Source: Lingula anatina (Eukaryota; Brachiopoda; Lingulata; Lingulida; Lingulidae). Taken from it: a stretch of 64,000 nt of DNA. The DNA lies in assembly GCF_001039355.2 (NCBI RefSeq), contig NW_019775551.1:259417-323416 (forward strand), read 5' to 3'. Position numbers and translations under genes: made by a program. The notes below the pieces were generated by a model. The model did not search any database. It saw only the letters and a list, made by a program, of their open reading frames with translations, and was not told the DNA's origin. Positions 44,953 through 59,523 of the stretch are shown one piece after another (the first letter of the stretch is position 1; each line of letters begins with the position of its first letter).

Positions 44953-47900
44953 GGGCGAATATATGTATGTCCAGTGAGAATTGAAAAAGTAAGGATCCGG
45001 ACCGGTAAACAACCTGTCGTTTTCCATTCATATTTACCGCGGCATGAAAACCCACATAGCGGAAAAACAGGCCTCCATATCGGAATTCAGCAACCCGATG
45101 AAACAAGGGTCATTTCTTTACGGTGTCCCATTCACCACGTCAAATACCCGTGTTACGCTCAGCTGGAGACACTGCCTTCCACGACTTTGAGTCAGCAAGT
45201 TAGATAACTGACTGGTCATTTTAAGCCTCTCTGGTATGTGAAATGACTCAGTGATATGCCAAGTTCATCAGTGCACTTGTACGTCCTTCGAGATGTCAAC
45301 TGGCACCGGATATATTAAAAAAAAAAGTTTGAGTTAGTCAAATTTCCATCTTGTGCTTGTCTCTTAAATTTTGTCAGTATCTCAATAATATCCCCAAAGA
45401 ATTATGAGATCAGTGCTTCACTTTCCTCCTCCTTTCTGACTGTCCGTCTTCCTGTCTATCTATCTCCCTGCATGTCTGTCTGTCAGTCTGTATGCCTGCT
45501 TGCCTGCCTGCCTAAATACCTATTTCTAATCTACCCCCTCCCAAAATGTAGTTATGGGTATAAACAACGTGAAAAGCAATGTAAAATAGAAAGGCGACGA
45601 AACCATAACTTACTATACGTTGTAAACTGCCTTTTGGTCTGCGTCTGCGTTCAACTTCCTCGTTCTGAACGACTCCCGATCTACTGAAACACGGTCCCGC
45701 AGCGGCAACCAGGAAGTAGAGCAAACAATTAGGTAATACGCAAACCAGATCCACACATATAGCCAAAGTATACTGCACACAAAATCGAGAAGATCACTGT
45801 TTTTTCAATCGGGTCCAAATTTGATCGAAATAGTTACGATGTAAATAAATTTAACACTTTCCCTATGCGCGTTATCCAGGGCAAGACTGTGAATATCTGA
45901 ATCTGGAGACGGAGAAAATGCACCAAATTACTACGGAGCCGCTCACTACAAAACCGCTGCATCAGAATAGTACTTTGGTCAGTCGCCCGGCATAGCCCCA
46001 TTTAACCGTGCTTGGTCTACAGCCAGCAAGTCGTCACCGTTACCACAGCAACCAACCACACCTGATGCCCTGTTTACAGTTAGCCACAGTTTACTAGCCT
46101 GTCGTGATTAGCGACAGGAAAAGTGAACGCGAGGCACCTGTTTGAGCACGTGCAGTTAAAGATATTATAAAAACGTGCTTTTCATTTCTTTTTAGCGTCT
46201 TAGAAATTCTTGCAGATGCACGGGTTGTGTGGACTCTGCAGCGCTTTAAGACTTTAAATATCGTTTATCTCGATTCCTATATTTTTGTTATGATGAATAA
46301 GTTAATAAAAATAAATATAGAAGCAATAATATTAATAATTAAGTAGTAGTGGTGATGGAAGAAAAAGGAGCTCAAGAATACATTATCATAAAAATGTTCA
46401 ACGTTAAACGATATACTAACCTACCTTTATCCGAAAGATTCACGTAAAAATATCATACTTGGAGTAGGGACTTGCCAACCCACGAACGCAATGAATGTCT
46501 GACCACTTCGCAAGCTGTGAGTTATAAGTTATAACCATAAGAGGTGTGCGTATGAATTCCCATACCCCGATGGCTGGTATTATTGATTATCTGACTGTAA
46601 ATCCTTGTCTACATACTTCTGTCTCCGATCGCATATTTCGGAAGACAGCTGTTGATGCGCGGACAATGCGAATAATTAAGTCGCTGTCATCAATCATTGC
46701 GCTCCCTGATAACGAGGCACTACGATCGTGTTGACGGCTACCAAAACGAATGTCTCGTTTAGACCTTTTAGGAGGTGTTTGTCAGAATCACTCGAAAACT
46801 GACCTTAATTTTAAGGTCAATATATAAATAAAGTTTTACGCCAGATAAATCGGTAGTACTTAATAAAATAAAATAAAATTAAAATTTGCGCCTAATGCTT
46901 CAGGACAGTTCTTATTTTATCTAAGATGGACTATTATTGAATTATCGTGAGCCAAAGACGACTTACATTTCGTTCGGTAAATTTTACGTCTTTGGCCATT
47001 TTGTAGAATTGGTTTCTGAAACCTGGTTGCCAGGAGACGCGACAGGGGCCGACTTCAGTCTGAACTAGTTTTGTCCGAACTAACATCACGATTTGAAGAT
47101 ATGCCTGGGTTCAAATGGCAAAACATATGTCAGTAATTGTGACAATAATGATGAAACTGAAAAAAAAAAAACCCCGCTAATGGGTTTGACAGTGACTTTC
47201 ACTCTCACTGGTGGAAATAGCCCAATTATTGCTAACCCTTTAGTTTCGAAAGTTACGATACCAATATGGCAATGAGGACTTTGCGTAGTCGTCTATCCAA
47301 TTTTAGTAGTGTACCTTTATCCCAAGAACAGGTCTTACAAATGTATAATGATTACCGCCATTTTTCAGAGACATGATTGCTAATGAACGGCAATAGGATG
47401 GCGGCTATCTCGTAAATACAATTAAGATAAAAGTAGTGTACTTCACTTGATTACACCTATGAAGGCATTAATCAATGTATCGAAAGCCCCACTACATGTC
47501 AGCAATTTACTTAGGATATAGAAGCCATAACAAATAACAGCCATTAAGATAATGCGACAGTCGAATGACTGGTTTTAACTCTTACAGTTTATTGGTTTTG
47601 ATAGACTTAAACACGTGTGTTTATCCCATGTTATGTATGAAGACTACGGCTGATTTAGAAGAGGCACGTGTCCCTTCTTTAACATCGGATTTACCTCCTT
47701 CCCATCCCAAAAAGCAGTGGAACAAACGAAGTACGACAAATCCCAAGTGTTTTCTTCAATCGTGTGCCCCACATATTGAGTGTCTTCGTGTACTACTGTA
47801 TATTTTATTTGTTTGGTTAATAAAATCCTCCCGACAACCCCCCCTTCCTCTCTCCCGTGCAGAATCCTGAAACTTAATCTTTCTTGTACTTAATAAAGTT

Positions 47901-50900
47901 ACCAATTAATTAGACAATTTGAGTTTCAGAACCTATTCAGGGAACACTCCAACTTTACACGCGCATGCCGAAGTGACAGAATGTCTCAAGTATATTTTTC
48001 TATAACCCAATACCGCAAAAAGTTCATTTACTCATGGGAAAATAACACAAGGGCTTTTAAAACCCCGCGACCCACGCCGACGGTGTATTCACTTGCATTC
48101 CGCATTTAGAAAAATTATAACACCTGAGAGTCTTCGATGTGGTTTTAATGATACCACAAAAACTCAAGGGCACACGTAGTTTTTGTAGGGCGGTACAGTC
48201 TTTAAGTTACCGTGACTTTACATGAGGCTCGAACATTGATATATATCTGACGTTTCTTGCATATGGGAAATACAAAATATTATCGAGATCAATTTTGGAC
48301 AATTGTTTTTAAATAATTACAGCTGTAGTGTAAGAAAAGTTTTGGGTTAAATCTATCTTAATATTATCAGCTATTTCCACTCTTAAATATTATAATGTAA
48401 AATGCAGTTGGTCCTTTTTTTTTCTCAAACGACGAAAACCTGTGCATCCAGGCAAATGAAATGAAACAGTAACGGACAATGCGCTGCGTTTTCACTGTAT
48501 TTCTTCACATTTGGATACACTTATCAGAATATCTTAACCCTTACATACTGCTGCAGCATTTACAGATAAGGATAGAGAGCCATGTTCTCATTCCAATTTC
48601 TTATCTATGCACAGTTCTTTATAAAATGACAAACCCGCATTCACAGTATGTTAACTCTGAATGCGAGGTTCACTGAGTTTCAAAGAGCGAAATGTGATAC
48701 CGAAATTACCGTACTTTTTCGATGACATGCAGACCATAAAGCAAAACTGGCATCATTCCTAAAGCCATGGGAAACTGCATTCTAAATCCAGGTAAAGCGG
48801 ATTTACCCAACACACAAGATATCTATAATTGCCAAGCAAATATATACGTATGGGCTGTTGTTGGGAACTACATGTATGAAAATACTCAAGATTTTCTCTC
48901 AAAAACGTTGAACAAATGATTTTTTCTTCTATCCTACGTTTCATAATTAGCTGTTTCAGTGTCTGTCTGTTTGTCTGTCTGCGTGACTGTCCATCGGTCT
49001 GTCTGCCTTAACTGTCTGTGTGCATATGTGAGTATGTAAACTCTTTGCAGCAATCTTATATAATAACGCCTGGAATGTCGCACAAACTCAATGTCACCAA
49101 GAAGTCATTTCGTGCCTCAGCCAGTGTGACACAGGTGACACTTTTAATGCCTCCGTCACGCGGCGACACAACCAAATGCGTTCCCTTCTAACCCTGGAAT
49201 GCATTAATACCAATCATGCATTTCCCGCGAACCACAGTATGTGTTAACATATATGCCATCATCAAAATTAAAAGTATTACGCCGTTTAATCTCTTCGGCA
49301 CAAGTTTTGAATACCCTTGGTAGAGAATTCAACAAAAGATCATCAAACTCCAAAATTGGTCTAAATCTTTGGACAAAAAAAAAAAAAAAGAAAAAAAATG
49401 ACTACTTTGACCGATGCTCAATCAGGACAATTACAATAAACTAAAATACTGTGTCTGTTGTATAACAAGCCAAACAGAGCAGTGCATTATCTGAATGGAC
49501 AACTATGGATTTATAGATCATGATATGCAGTAGGTGACAAATTTACCTTAAATCTAGACCATTCAGGACTTCTTAAAGTATTTTTTAGACCGACCCATTG
49601 AGTTGAACCAAAGGCTACGCATATTTTTGGCAGCCACCATACCCCAAGGTAACAGTAGGTGTTCTAAAATTACACCGATCTGGATTTTTTCTAGTATATG
49701 CACGGAATAATGTCAAAGGTCTCCCTTTTAAGGTGTACATGATGCAAGCATAAACCATCAGCAAAGTTTCGCGGCTTGGAAATGTGATGATAAAATCTAA
49801 TTGGATTTTTAGCGAGAGAGAGAGAGAGAGACAGAAAGAGAGGATGAAAACCTATCGATACAGTGTTAGACTTACCTGATAAAGTTAAGATATGAAACCG
49901 TTGCCTTTACTGCCACTGGGAGGGAATTTCTTTTCTGGAAGTATAAAATAGAAATTGAGTAATCAACTCAAGCATCTTTATAAATGTAAAGCAATATTTG
50001 TTATGTAAATGCACTGATAGACTCCTCTTTATAAAACGTGACGCTGTTCTGTTACATAAAGTTCGTTCTAGGTAAAAGTTATGAATAAGAAATAATCACT
50101 TCATTTAACCAGAAAGATTAAATCGTGATAAATCTATCTTAAAATAGTAAATTGGCGTCTGACTCCATGCACTTAATATCCAAGTGTTATTGTTCATATT
50201 CCAAGAAAACGTCAAGAACCACAGGCATTAGGCGAAAATCCAGCAGGGCTTATTTATTACCGGCGCAATTAAGTCACAGTTAACACCAGTTGTTATGATC
50301 AGCATTTGGATGTAAGTTATGACGACAACAAGTATTGAGAGCAAGCGATAAGCTATAAGTACTGAAATATAACTGAAGATCTGGGTGTAGACTTTTAAGT
50401 CGACTGCTGGAGAGTTACGTCAGAAGCTGGTTATACATATCCCCACCCTGAAAGGACGATAGATGACACTAGTGTCGTCTTGTGTTGAATCGAAAGAAGA
50501 TGGGATATTTACATCGAAGAACGGGGGCTTCCTTCCTTACTTATTATGGGATACGTTTCTCAAATGAACTTCAGCATGAAATTAAAGTTGGTTAACACTT
50601 GATGATCCAGTCTTTAATAAAATAAATGGGAAGAAGTCGTAAACATGAAACACTGCGCTTGTTTCTTGACAAGGAGAACAAGTATAATACTACAGACCAA
50701 CTTAACCTTATTCAAGTGGGGTTATATACATTTTTTGTAGAACTTCAGTAGACCAACGTTAGTATTTGAAAGTTTGGAGCTAGAGAAAATTGTGAAGCCG
50801 GGCCAAGAAGTATATCGTTTGTGGAAAACACAACTTGTGAAGAAGAGTCGCCTAACTGGCTATCGTGTATGTTACGTGACATTAAAACATAGGCCTACTC

Positions 50901-52170
50901 TTTCGCAGAGATTGAAAACCACCCTTTAGTAAAACATACATTTCAGACTAAATAGCTAAACAGGGACTCTGCAATACAGAATGAAAAGCAATAACGACCT
51001 TAACTGAGTATGACTAAAAATAAAGTAACATTTTTATAAAAGTTTATATCAATCTACAAATATAAATCTTCTCAACTACAATGTACTTATGTAAATGGAC
51101 ATATCTATGGAATAAAAATAACTAAATTAAACCGATAAAAGTTTGCAGAACAGACCAAACGTATAAAACATAGTCCTGATAACAGAGGCAAGATGGTAAA
51201 GTGTGCAGATATACCAAAGAGAAACTGAATTACACTAGTCAGTGCACCCTTGAGGTTTAATACATCACGTTTTATCACGGTGAAGTATAACACGTTGCCA
51301 AATCATAATCTATTTTCATCATCTGCTTTAGTTTACATATAAAAACGCAACTTCCAACACTAGAGTCAAAGAATTGATACTTCACGTGTTTAACAAAGTT
51401 TACCTTAAAGAGGTTGGAGCTAAAAACCTATACATGTCACGTATTGAATATAAGTGCCAATGGGGCGCTTGTTCGTAAAGTTCATCAAACGTTAAGAATA
51501 GTGCTAATTCCAAAATGCGATTAAGTAAAGGAATACTTGTTATTTTTTTTGTTGTTATTTTGCTATATCAAACAGTTTCATATACAAGCCCTTTATTATT
51601 TATTGCCCAAAATTCACTTTTGGTTTTGGGCAGATATCCCGATAAGGTTAGGTTTGTGTAAACAGTATCATTGTTGTTTACATACATCTAGGCCCCAAAC
51701 TATTATCTTATCGTATATGTACTTTTGTGCAAAAGATTGATGTTTCTACCAGCCTGATTTTGATTTTTTTCGTGACGACCACAATATACATGGAAGGATG
51801 AATGCAAAGGCCTAGAAAGTTTGTGTTGAACTTTACATGACTTTGTCACATTAATCTACTTCTGAAAATAGACATTAATTTTCTATTCGACACCAAAGTG
51901 TACGGCATATCTCATATCTACACTAGGAAATGCGTCAACATCCACATACTTGTAGCCGATTGGCTTAAAAAAAAACATCCGCAATTTGTTGATGTGAACG
52001 TTGCGACTGAAACTTGGCCACTTCAGTGCAAGACATATTTATCGCTACGCACTTAAGCATTTGGTCCGAAATATTAAATGTCTTGTTATAAAACAGTAGC
52101 AGTATTTCATATAACTGGACAACCGGTGGGTCATCTTGGATCAAAGTAGAGTTTAGACCAATTACCAGGA

Positions 52171-52218
<48 letters not shown>
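52171..52218. repeat. (TG)n microsatellite
   Basis: About 23 TG units. Confidence 0.97.
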
Positions 52219-52222
<4 letters not shown>

Positions 52223-53002
52223 AGACTCCCAGTGTGTATACGTACGTATTGGTAGGCAAGGCAATTTTAATCCCCTGAAAAGGCAATGAGCACCAAAACA
52301 AGCCAATTTGTTATCATGGATCCTCAGTATGCATCACAAAGATTACCCGTTGTGTTTGGAACAAATATGGCCTAACATTGTGCTCTAAATCCCCAAGTCG
52401 GATTGTAAATAACATGTAAAAGGGCGATTAGGACCACCGTTCGCATATCAATATTGTGGTGTGTTTGGTACCAATAATACCGTTAACTATGGAGCTTTGT
52501 TTTATCAGTAGGATTAATTGATATGTAGCACTTGTGAATGGAGATGTAGGGGAGATAAAGTGAAGGATTCCGTGTGTTTAAAATTTCGGGTTTCGAAAAT
52601 TGAAAGCTTCAATCCTTATTTCAATTTTATCAGGGTCATTTAGATCGTTTTCTTTAATAGGTAGACGCATTCTCAGGCAGGTAAAGGTTCCAAAAAGCGT
52701 TTTTTAATCAGTATTGATTTCAGTTTAAGGAATCCGAAGCAAATACCCCGACTCAATCCACTTTCACAAATAACCTGATAACAATTAGAGAAAATATGAA
52801 TATGACGTGTGCGTCTTACGCATGGGCTTGGTTATCCAACATGGCTAATTAATTAGCTCTGTGTTTATTTCAAATCATAAAACAAAACAGTAATCAGTTA
52901 ATCAGACCACAAAGTCTATCATTCGATGAATTTCCTGTGTAACATACTGAAAACAGCAAACGATAGATCAAATATGACACGTGTGGTTTTAGGACCGAAC
53001 AC

Positions 53003-53070
53003 GACGACAACAACAACAACAACTATAACAACAACAACAACAACTATAACAACAACAACAACAACAACAA
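53003..53070. repeat. (CAA)n microsatellite with CTATAA interruptions
   Basis: ACAACAACA blocks broken by two CTATAA units, forming a second-order repeat. The poly-Thr frame across it is not a gene. Confidence 0.93.
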
Positions 53071-55963
53071 GATCCTACAATGTACAGCCACGCAGTTTCT
53101 TTCAAACTCGATTTTCAGATTTATTGAAATCAACTACTAAATATTTTTCAAATAAAAACGATGCATTTTTAATATCCACCTTTTTAAGACTTTGCCATAA
53201 AATGTTGCTTCTGGTCCCGTGTCATTTCTATTTTGTTTCTGATGTTCTCTTTATCTTACCTTTATTCTTCACTCAAACATTTTGGCTATAACTTATGAAA
53301 CTTTCAGCATAAATAATGAAACCCTCTGCATTGACAAACATAGTATCTTTAGACCCTTAGGCTTACGATGTGCAAAGTAATCGGATAGTACAAGCATTTC
53401 ATTCTGCCAAAGTATTTCATGACAGATTGAAGTAATAAGATGACGCACGGGATGGGCGTATATTTGGAACAAAATGGTAAATAAATTCTAAGAAACAAGT
53501 TATTATAAGGATAAATTACACCGTATGAGCAATGTCGTGGCAGAATCAGCTGGCAAATTATATGTTATTATCAGCTATACTAATAAACCCGATTATCGGT
53601 TGAGGTTTGTATCTATGTTTAACGTCACATTTTAAATGAGCTGTTTACGTCTAAGAAAATCTCCCTCGTTGTTCACTAAATCACCCCTTTGTTTATTTAA
53701 ATCACGATATCTAAATTTAGGTTAAAAAACAAGGTATAATGCTCCAACCAAAGTATGTTTTCGTTTTTATCGATTACCGCAGATATCCTTATTAGTCAAT
53801 TCGTCAATTTGATAAATTTTGTTTTCCAGTCCTTCTCCGGCGAAACTCTACAATAGCTAATGAAATATTGACTGACTGACTCTTAAAAAAAAGGGAATAG
53901 CAAATAACTGGCAAGCTTAAAGATATATCGAGCGTGAATTCCCAGTAACGCATTTTAAACCACTTCTACTAGTTTCTTATACGACTCAAACAAAGTCAAC
54001 ATGCCAAGGGACAAACCAAATCAATCACTCGATCGGCCGCAAAAAGACATTTAAAATTGCACCTTCTTCAAAGTTTTGGTAATAAATTGACTTATTTATC
54101 AGACCTACTTATCTGCCTCGATTATATACAGCACAGAGAGTAAGCAGAAAATACCCCTTCAAATATCATTTTCGGCTATTATGCAACGATATCATTTGGT
54201 ATTTCCCCAAGTTACACTATTTGAAACTAAGCAGTGGCGTTTGGCCAGCTTTTGTGGCAGAAAAAAATGACTTCAAATCCACCTTAAACATCTCATATAC
54301 TGAAATACCGTCTAATATATGGACAACTGAGAATGAACCATATCGGGTTTATGGTCATTTAGACCAGATAAAAGTGAAGACGGGTGTTCCAGGCATACCT
54401 GTTACATCAAAGACATGCATTAATGTGTCTACGGTATCCAAATTGTCATTATAATCTTGCCTAAATAGGTACATATGGACCTGTGCTATCCTCCCCATGG
54501 CGGATCCAGATATATATATATATATACAGACATTTAATTGTCCCTCATCGCTTTTGAAAAAGAGGGCTTTGGTGGAAATCATTACAAACATATGAATAAT
54601 TACTTAATTCCTGTCGCGAAATGATCTATTGTTTTAAAACGAAATGAACCTAAATTATACAGGCAATTAATTACAAAAGAAACCTGAAGTTATTTTATTT
54701 GTTAGTGCTAGAAATCTAATTGAAGATAATCTGTTTCATATGGACTAAATACTAGCAAACTTAACAATTTAAAGATATGTGTTTGAAAAGAAAAAAAAAC
54801 AATAAATCGTAACCTTTGAGCTACCATTGGGATCAAATAGTGTCAAATAACTACGGAGAATTACAACAGAATCGGTGTCGGCATCAGTGTCATATATTAA
54901 CTAGCATACGGACATTGGTTGGCATTGATAATGACAACGTAAGACAGAGAAGACAATGTCACATTAATGCACGGCGGCAACTTTGGTCATTTTGTTAATG
55001 GAATAAAGCCAACATCATTCAAACAGACAGGCGTATCAACATGACGCTTCACAGAGCGAAAAAGTACTTTTAACTGAGAGGAGGCCAAAAAACGGAAGAG
55101 CATTAATATGCGGCGTGATCGACCTTGTATTCTCTCCCTAGGCAAAATGAGATGTACCGTCTCATAACATTTCACCTTGGATACAGAGGCCTGCTTCGTA
55201 AAAGTACTTTAGCCCATAAATTGGTTTAAGCATTGACAATAAAATCATGTCGATTCGACACGATATACCAATAGTAGTTGCATAAATAAAATAAGTATTG
55301 GTCTGAGTCATCACCAATACTTTTCAGGGGCATTATTAAAATGTATTGGCCTGCTACTGATTTGAATAGGCTCTAAGTAGGCTATATCTTTGGTCTTAAA
55401 GTTAAAATCAATTTTTTGGGCGATTTTATATTGGTTGATACTGTCTTTAACCTCGAAGAAGCACCGCAAAAAGGAGTAAAATACTTACATGTATCGAGAT
55501 AAATACGACAAAAGATCCGTTTTTCTTTCTTGTAACACAGCAAACGCACATTTATTTGAGTTTGACGACTCGCTAAATATATTGATGGATTAATATAACA
55601 TGGAGCCCATCGTTATGGTCAGACATGTAATACCATGCGGTTCCAAACAACGGAGTTTATCGTGCTGGAACTGAAATCGATGATATCACAACAAAGTGAG
55701 AACACCAAATACGATTTAGAGCGAAAAGACAGTATGCATGAGTCCTACATTTCTGATCTAGACAATTGAGTACAACCTAAAGTGGATTTTTAAATAGGCA
55801 TATGAAGTCAATAGCTAGAGAAATATTTTCGCTGTGACACTAATAAATGAAATAAAATTAAAATAACGAGAAAAGCGAGACAGAGCCATACAGTTTTTAT
55901 CCTTGTACCCCGATCCCCCACACCCCCACCCACCCTAAACCCGTTGGCAAAAATCTGGACACA

Positions 55964-55966
<3 letters not shown>

Positions 55967-56003
<37 letters not shown>

Positions 56004-56022
56004 CGCGCGCGCGTGCGTGTGT
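55967..56022. repeat. (GT)n/(GC)n microsatellite
   Basis: About 14 GT units followed by GCGCGCGC and GTGCGTGT. Confidence 0.95.
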
Positions 56023-56784
56023 CTCTCTGTTTGTCTAAACACTGATATATTTCACTCAGATCCCGACATGACAACAACTTGCAATTATATTGAAATGCAT
56101 AGGAACATATGTTGTTCAAGGCCGAATAAGGCAAAATACCAAAAAAGAATCCAATAAAAATCATAAGAACCCATGTGCACTTTGAGAAAAACATTTTAGA
56201 GAAGTAAAACGTCTCGTATGCTCGGGGCATAATGGCAAACACTTAATGATGAAATTAATTTCATAGACCCAATGAAGAAAAGGGCAATTACAAACAGAAA
56301 TTACCTTTGGGAAATGTTGGCACGCAACAATCAAGTAACTGCTATAAACCCCGATAGTATATTAGCTATGCAATATACCTAAGATTAAATAGAATCATCA
56401 TCTTTGGACTATTCGTACAAGACCTATGTCTGCACACTTACTGGTTTAAAAGAAATTAAAAATTATATATGTGATGACAATGGAATGTTTTATTTTAGTA
56501 AAATGCGAATATCTTCAGTACACAACTGAAAAATACATTTTTGGATGGCAATGGTGGAGGCCACACTACTGGATGAATTCCTACTTCGGAATCCATCCAA
56601 CAGTAAAGACATTATGAGGCTTCATGGTATTCCGTAGAAGAAAACGCATTGCAGTATAATTTATCGCCCGTCTATGATGCGACCTTACAAGTGCATCTGC
56701 GGCAACCACATCTGAGGGTCGAAGGTAATGTGACGGAGGCGAAAGGAGGTCAGGGATGGAAGAATGTTGTCAATAACAGAAGGC

Positions 56785-56786
<2 letters not shown>

Positions 56787-56821
<35 letters not shown>

Positions 56822-56823
56822 TC

Positions 56824-56867
<44 letters not shown>

Positions 56868-56902
56868 TGCGTGCGTGAGAGAGAGAGAGAGAAAGAGAGA
56901 GT
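56787..56902. repeat. (GT)n then (GA)n compound microsatellite
   Basis: Two GT blocks separated by TTTGTCTGTAT, then CGTGCGTG and a GA block. Confidence 0.96.
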
Positions 56903-57620
56903 ATTATCATTATTAGCTGCGCACAGGCTTGGGGAGGGAGGGGGCGGGCATATGCAATGTACCAGTAGAAGCAATGACTTAAATTACAGTTTGACATTCA
57001 CTTAAACTCCCACTTTTGACAATCTACAGCACAGAGTGACAAACGTATTCTGTAACACACATCACTCATAATGTCGCTGTTTCCGGAACTTGCCTTGTCA
57101 TATTTGACAAACGAACCACGTGTTGTTACGTGTGTTATAAATCAAGTGTCACCTTTTGGCCCCAAGACGCAGGTGAATCGCAGGACTGGTGCCAGAACCT
57201 AGAGTACCATTATCTGACTAGATTGCTAAACTAGGTTAACTTGGCCGTGATCATTTTAAACATGATCATTATCTCAAAAGCAAACAAACAAAAACTAATT
57301 GAATAAATAAATTTATTAATTAACAAAAAATACGCTTACCAATATCACGTTCACTGATTAAGAAAACGGAACGACAGAAAAATTGATTTTTTAAATCAAA
57401 AACGAACAACTGAAGGGTTAGCAACTAAAAGAAGTACGAGTATAGTGTATTAGTAGTAGGCTATACCGTACTGTACCTGGTGTTGCTGTAATCTCTTGAA
57501 CGACATCCATTAAGAAACTTCCAATCCCCTTCCAAGAACTATCACCAGGTTACTGTGACAGCAGTTCAAATCCATACACTTCCTCGTTCTCTTAGCTCAA
57601 AAATCCTATACTCAGGCCTA

Positions 57621-57652
57621 CCAAGGAGTTATAACAGAAGGAGATTACACGC
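57621..57652 (+). repeat. 32 bp inverted repeat, left copy, with promoter-like context
   Basis: Begins CCAAGGAGTTATAACAG and ends GGAGATTACACGC. It is perfectly repeated, inverted, at 59709-59740. Downstream on the + strand are GGGGGCGGAGC and an ATTGG box (57684), then a candidate first exon at 57835. Confidence 0.85.
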
Positions 57653-57834
57653 GTGGGGGCGGAGCCCGTATTACGGTCTCTCATTGGTCGGAATGAATAG
57701 AACCCAGAGAACAATGGATGTCTATCTCTGTTACGCTTAATTACTCTCGTTTAAATCTCGTTTGTTAGTATCTGTGCCTTCGTCTGTTGATTTTTGAGGA
57801 CAGAAACAGAAACGGAGTCCCAAGTTTCTAAAAA

Positions 57835-57891
57835 ATGAGAGAAATACAGAATTTATATGATAGTACGTTGGACAAGGTTTTCAAAAAACAG
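57835..57891 (+). CDS. Candidate first coding exon, unknown protein
   Basis: An ATG after AAAAA opens a 19-codon frame, MREIQNLYDSTLDKVFKKQ, ending at a consensus donor CAG|GTAAGT. The amphipathic, charged composition and the strong donor look genuine, and GC-box and CCAAT-like elements lie 120-190 bases upstream. I do not recognise the protein. The following exons would lie in or beyond the gap at 58215-59169. Reported as a possibility only. Confidence 0.35.
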
Positions 57892-58214
57892 GTAAGTGCT
57901 TTTAAATGCATAACTACACGAAATATGAAGATAAATTGCAACTTTTATGTCGTAGGGTCTCACTGTGTAAGTGTCCAGCTACACGTTGATCTCGCGAGGT
58001 GGTGTGTGGAGAATAAATATTGCACGAAAAATATTTCCCACTCATAACAAGTGCCTATAATTATAGTATCAGATGAAGAAAGTTTGGTCTTTATACAGTT
58101 ACAATTGTTAAGTAATTTGTGGCAATAGCAAAGAATAAAACTTAGGTGCACTTTCAGTAGCCGAATAACAAGCAGATGCTTAAGCCGCCATCTTGTTAAT
58201 ATTTCGAAAAAAAA

Positions 58215-59169
58215 NNNNNNNNNNNNNNNNNNNNNNNNNNNNNNNNNNNNNNNNNNNNNNNNNNNNNNNNNNNNNNNNNNNNNNNNNNNNNNNNNNNNNN
58301 NNNNNNNNNNNNNNNNNNNNNNNNNNNNNNNNNNNNNNNNNNNNNNNNNNNNNNNNNNNNNNNNNNNNNNNNNNNNNNNNNNNNNNNNNNNNNNNNNNNN
58401 NNNNNNNNNNNNNNNNNNNNNNNNNNNNNNNNNNNNNNNNNNNNNNNNNNNNNNNNNNNNNNNNNNNNNNNNNNNNNNNNNNNNNNNNNNNNNNNNNNNN
58501 NNNNNNNNNNNNNNNNNNNNNNNNNNNNNNNNNNNNNNNNNNNNNNNNNNNNNNNNNNNNNNNNNNNNNNNNNNNNNNNNNNNNNNNNNNNNNNNNNNNN
58601 NNNNNNNNNNNNNNNNNNNNNNNNNNNNNNNNNNNNNNNNNNNNNNNNNNNNNNNNNNNNNNNNNNNNNNNNNNNNNNNNNNNNNNNNNNNNNNNNNNNN
58701 NNNNNNNNNNNNNNNNNNNNNNNNNNNNNNNNNNNNNNNNNNNNNNNNNNNNNNNNNNNNNNNNNNNNNNNNNNNNNNNNNNNNNNNNNNNNNNNNNNNN
58801 NNNNNNNNNNNNNNNNNNNNNNNNNNNNNNNNNNNNNNNNNNNNNNNNNNNNNNNNNNNNNNNNNNNNNNNNNNNNNNNNNNNNNNNNNNNNNNNNNNNN
58901 NNNNNNNNNNNNNNNNNNNNNNNNNNNNNNNNNNNNNNNNNNNNNNNNNNNNNNNNNNNNNNNNNNNNNNNNNNNNNNNNNNNNNNNNNNNNNNNNNNNN
59001 NNNNNNNNNNNNNNNNNNNNNNNNNNNNNNNNNNNNNNNNNNNNNNNNNNNNNNNNNNNNNNNNNNNNNNNNNNNNNNNNNNNNNNNNNNNNNNNNNNNN
59101 NNNNNNNNNNNNNNNNNNNNNNNNNNNNNNNNNNNNNNNNNNNNNNNNNNNNNNNNNNNNNNNNNNNNN
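58215..59169. other. Assembly gap, 955 N
   Basis: Unknown sequence between two convergent candidate exons. The long frames called across it on both strands are meaningless. Confidence 0.99.
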
Positions 59170-59392
59170 AATTATACCGAGTGAGAGAAAAAATACTTTA
59201 AGAAATTTAAAACCAGACACAAAGCGTAGGCACTGTCACAATGTATATGTTTATGGGACCCAAGGGCAGGAGGGTCCAAACGTTAATGTATTAATATTAT
59301 GTCCTTTGGCAGTGAGGACAGACGTTCACTTGAACGTCATTTTCACAAACCACAGTTGGGACGTTTTCTTTTGACTTCTCCTTGGTGATTTT

Positions 59393-59523
59393 TCACCGGG
59401 TTGTGCCATAAAAAAGCCATCTATCACCGACTAAAAAAAGCTCATGGCGACCATCCTCAGTCACCACCTTATAATCGCTTTCTATGATATCGTTCCCTTC
59501 CAGCACATCGTCCAAATAATTAC
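59393..59523 (-). CDS. Candidate terminal coding exon, unknown protein
   Basis: The minus strand has a pyrimidine tract and acceptor CGATTTTTTTCACAG followed by a frame containing NYLDDVLEGNDIIESDYKVV and GRHELFLVGDRWLFYGTTR, then stop. The composition is protein-like and unlike the surrounding noise. An ATG in the same frame at 59545 would instead give a 50-residue ORF without splicing. The 32 bp repeat lies about 160 bases upstream. Family unknown. Confidence 0.4.

Larger units (their letters stand above)
44664..57620. other. Long stretch without a recognised gene
   Basis: About 13 kb of AT-rich DNA. It holds the microsatellites listed separately, TCTG-rich tracts (about 45440-45515 and 48956-49010), a short GA tract at 49812 and a TGACCTTAATTTTAAGGTCA palindrome at 46799-46820. 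I looked for exons with family resemblance on both strands and found none; weakly conserved exons could be missed. Confidence 0.4.

Noticed and set aside
56649-57005. 118-codon frame with Val/Cys repeats
   Set aside because: Translation of the (GT)n/(GA)n microsatellite.
58180-59374. Frames of 346 and 393 codons
   Set aside because: Almost entirely translated N from the assembly gap.
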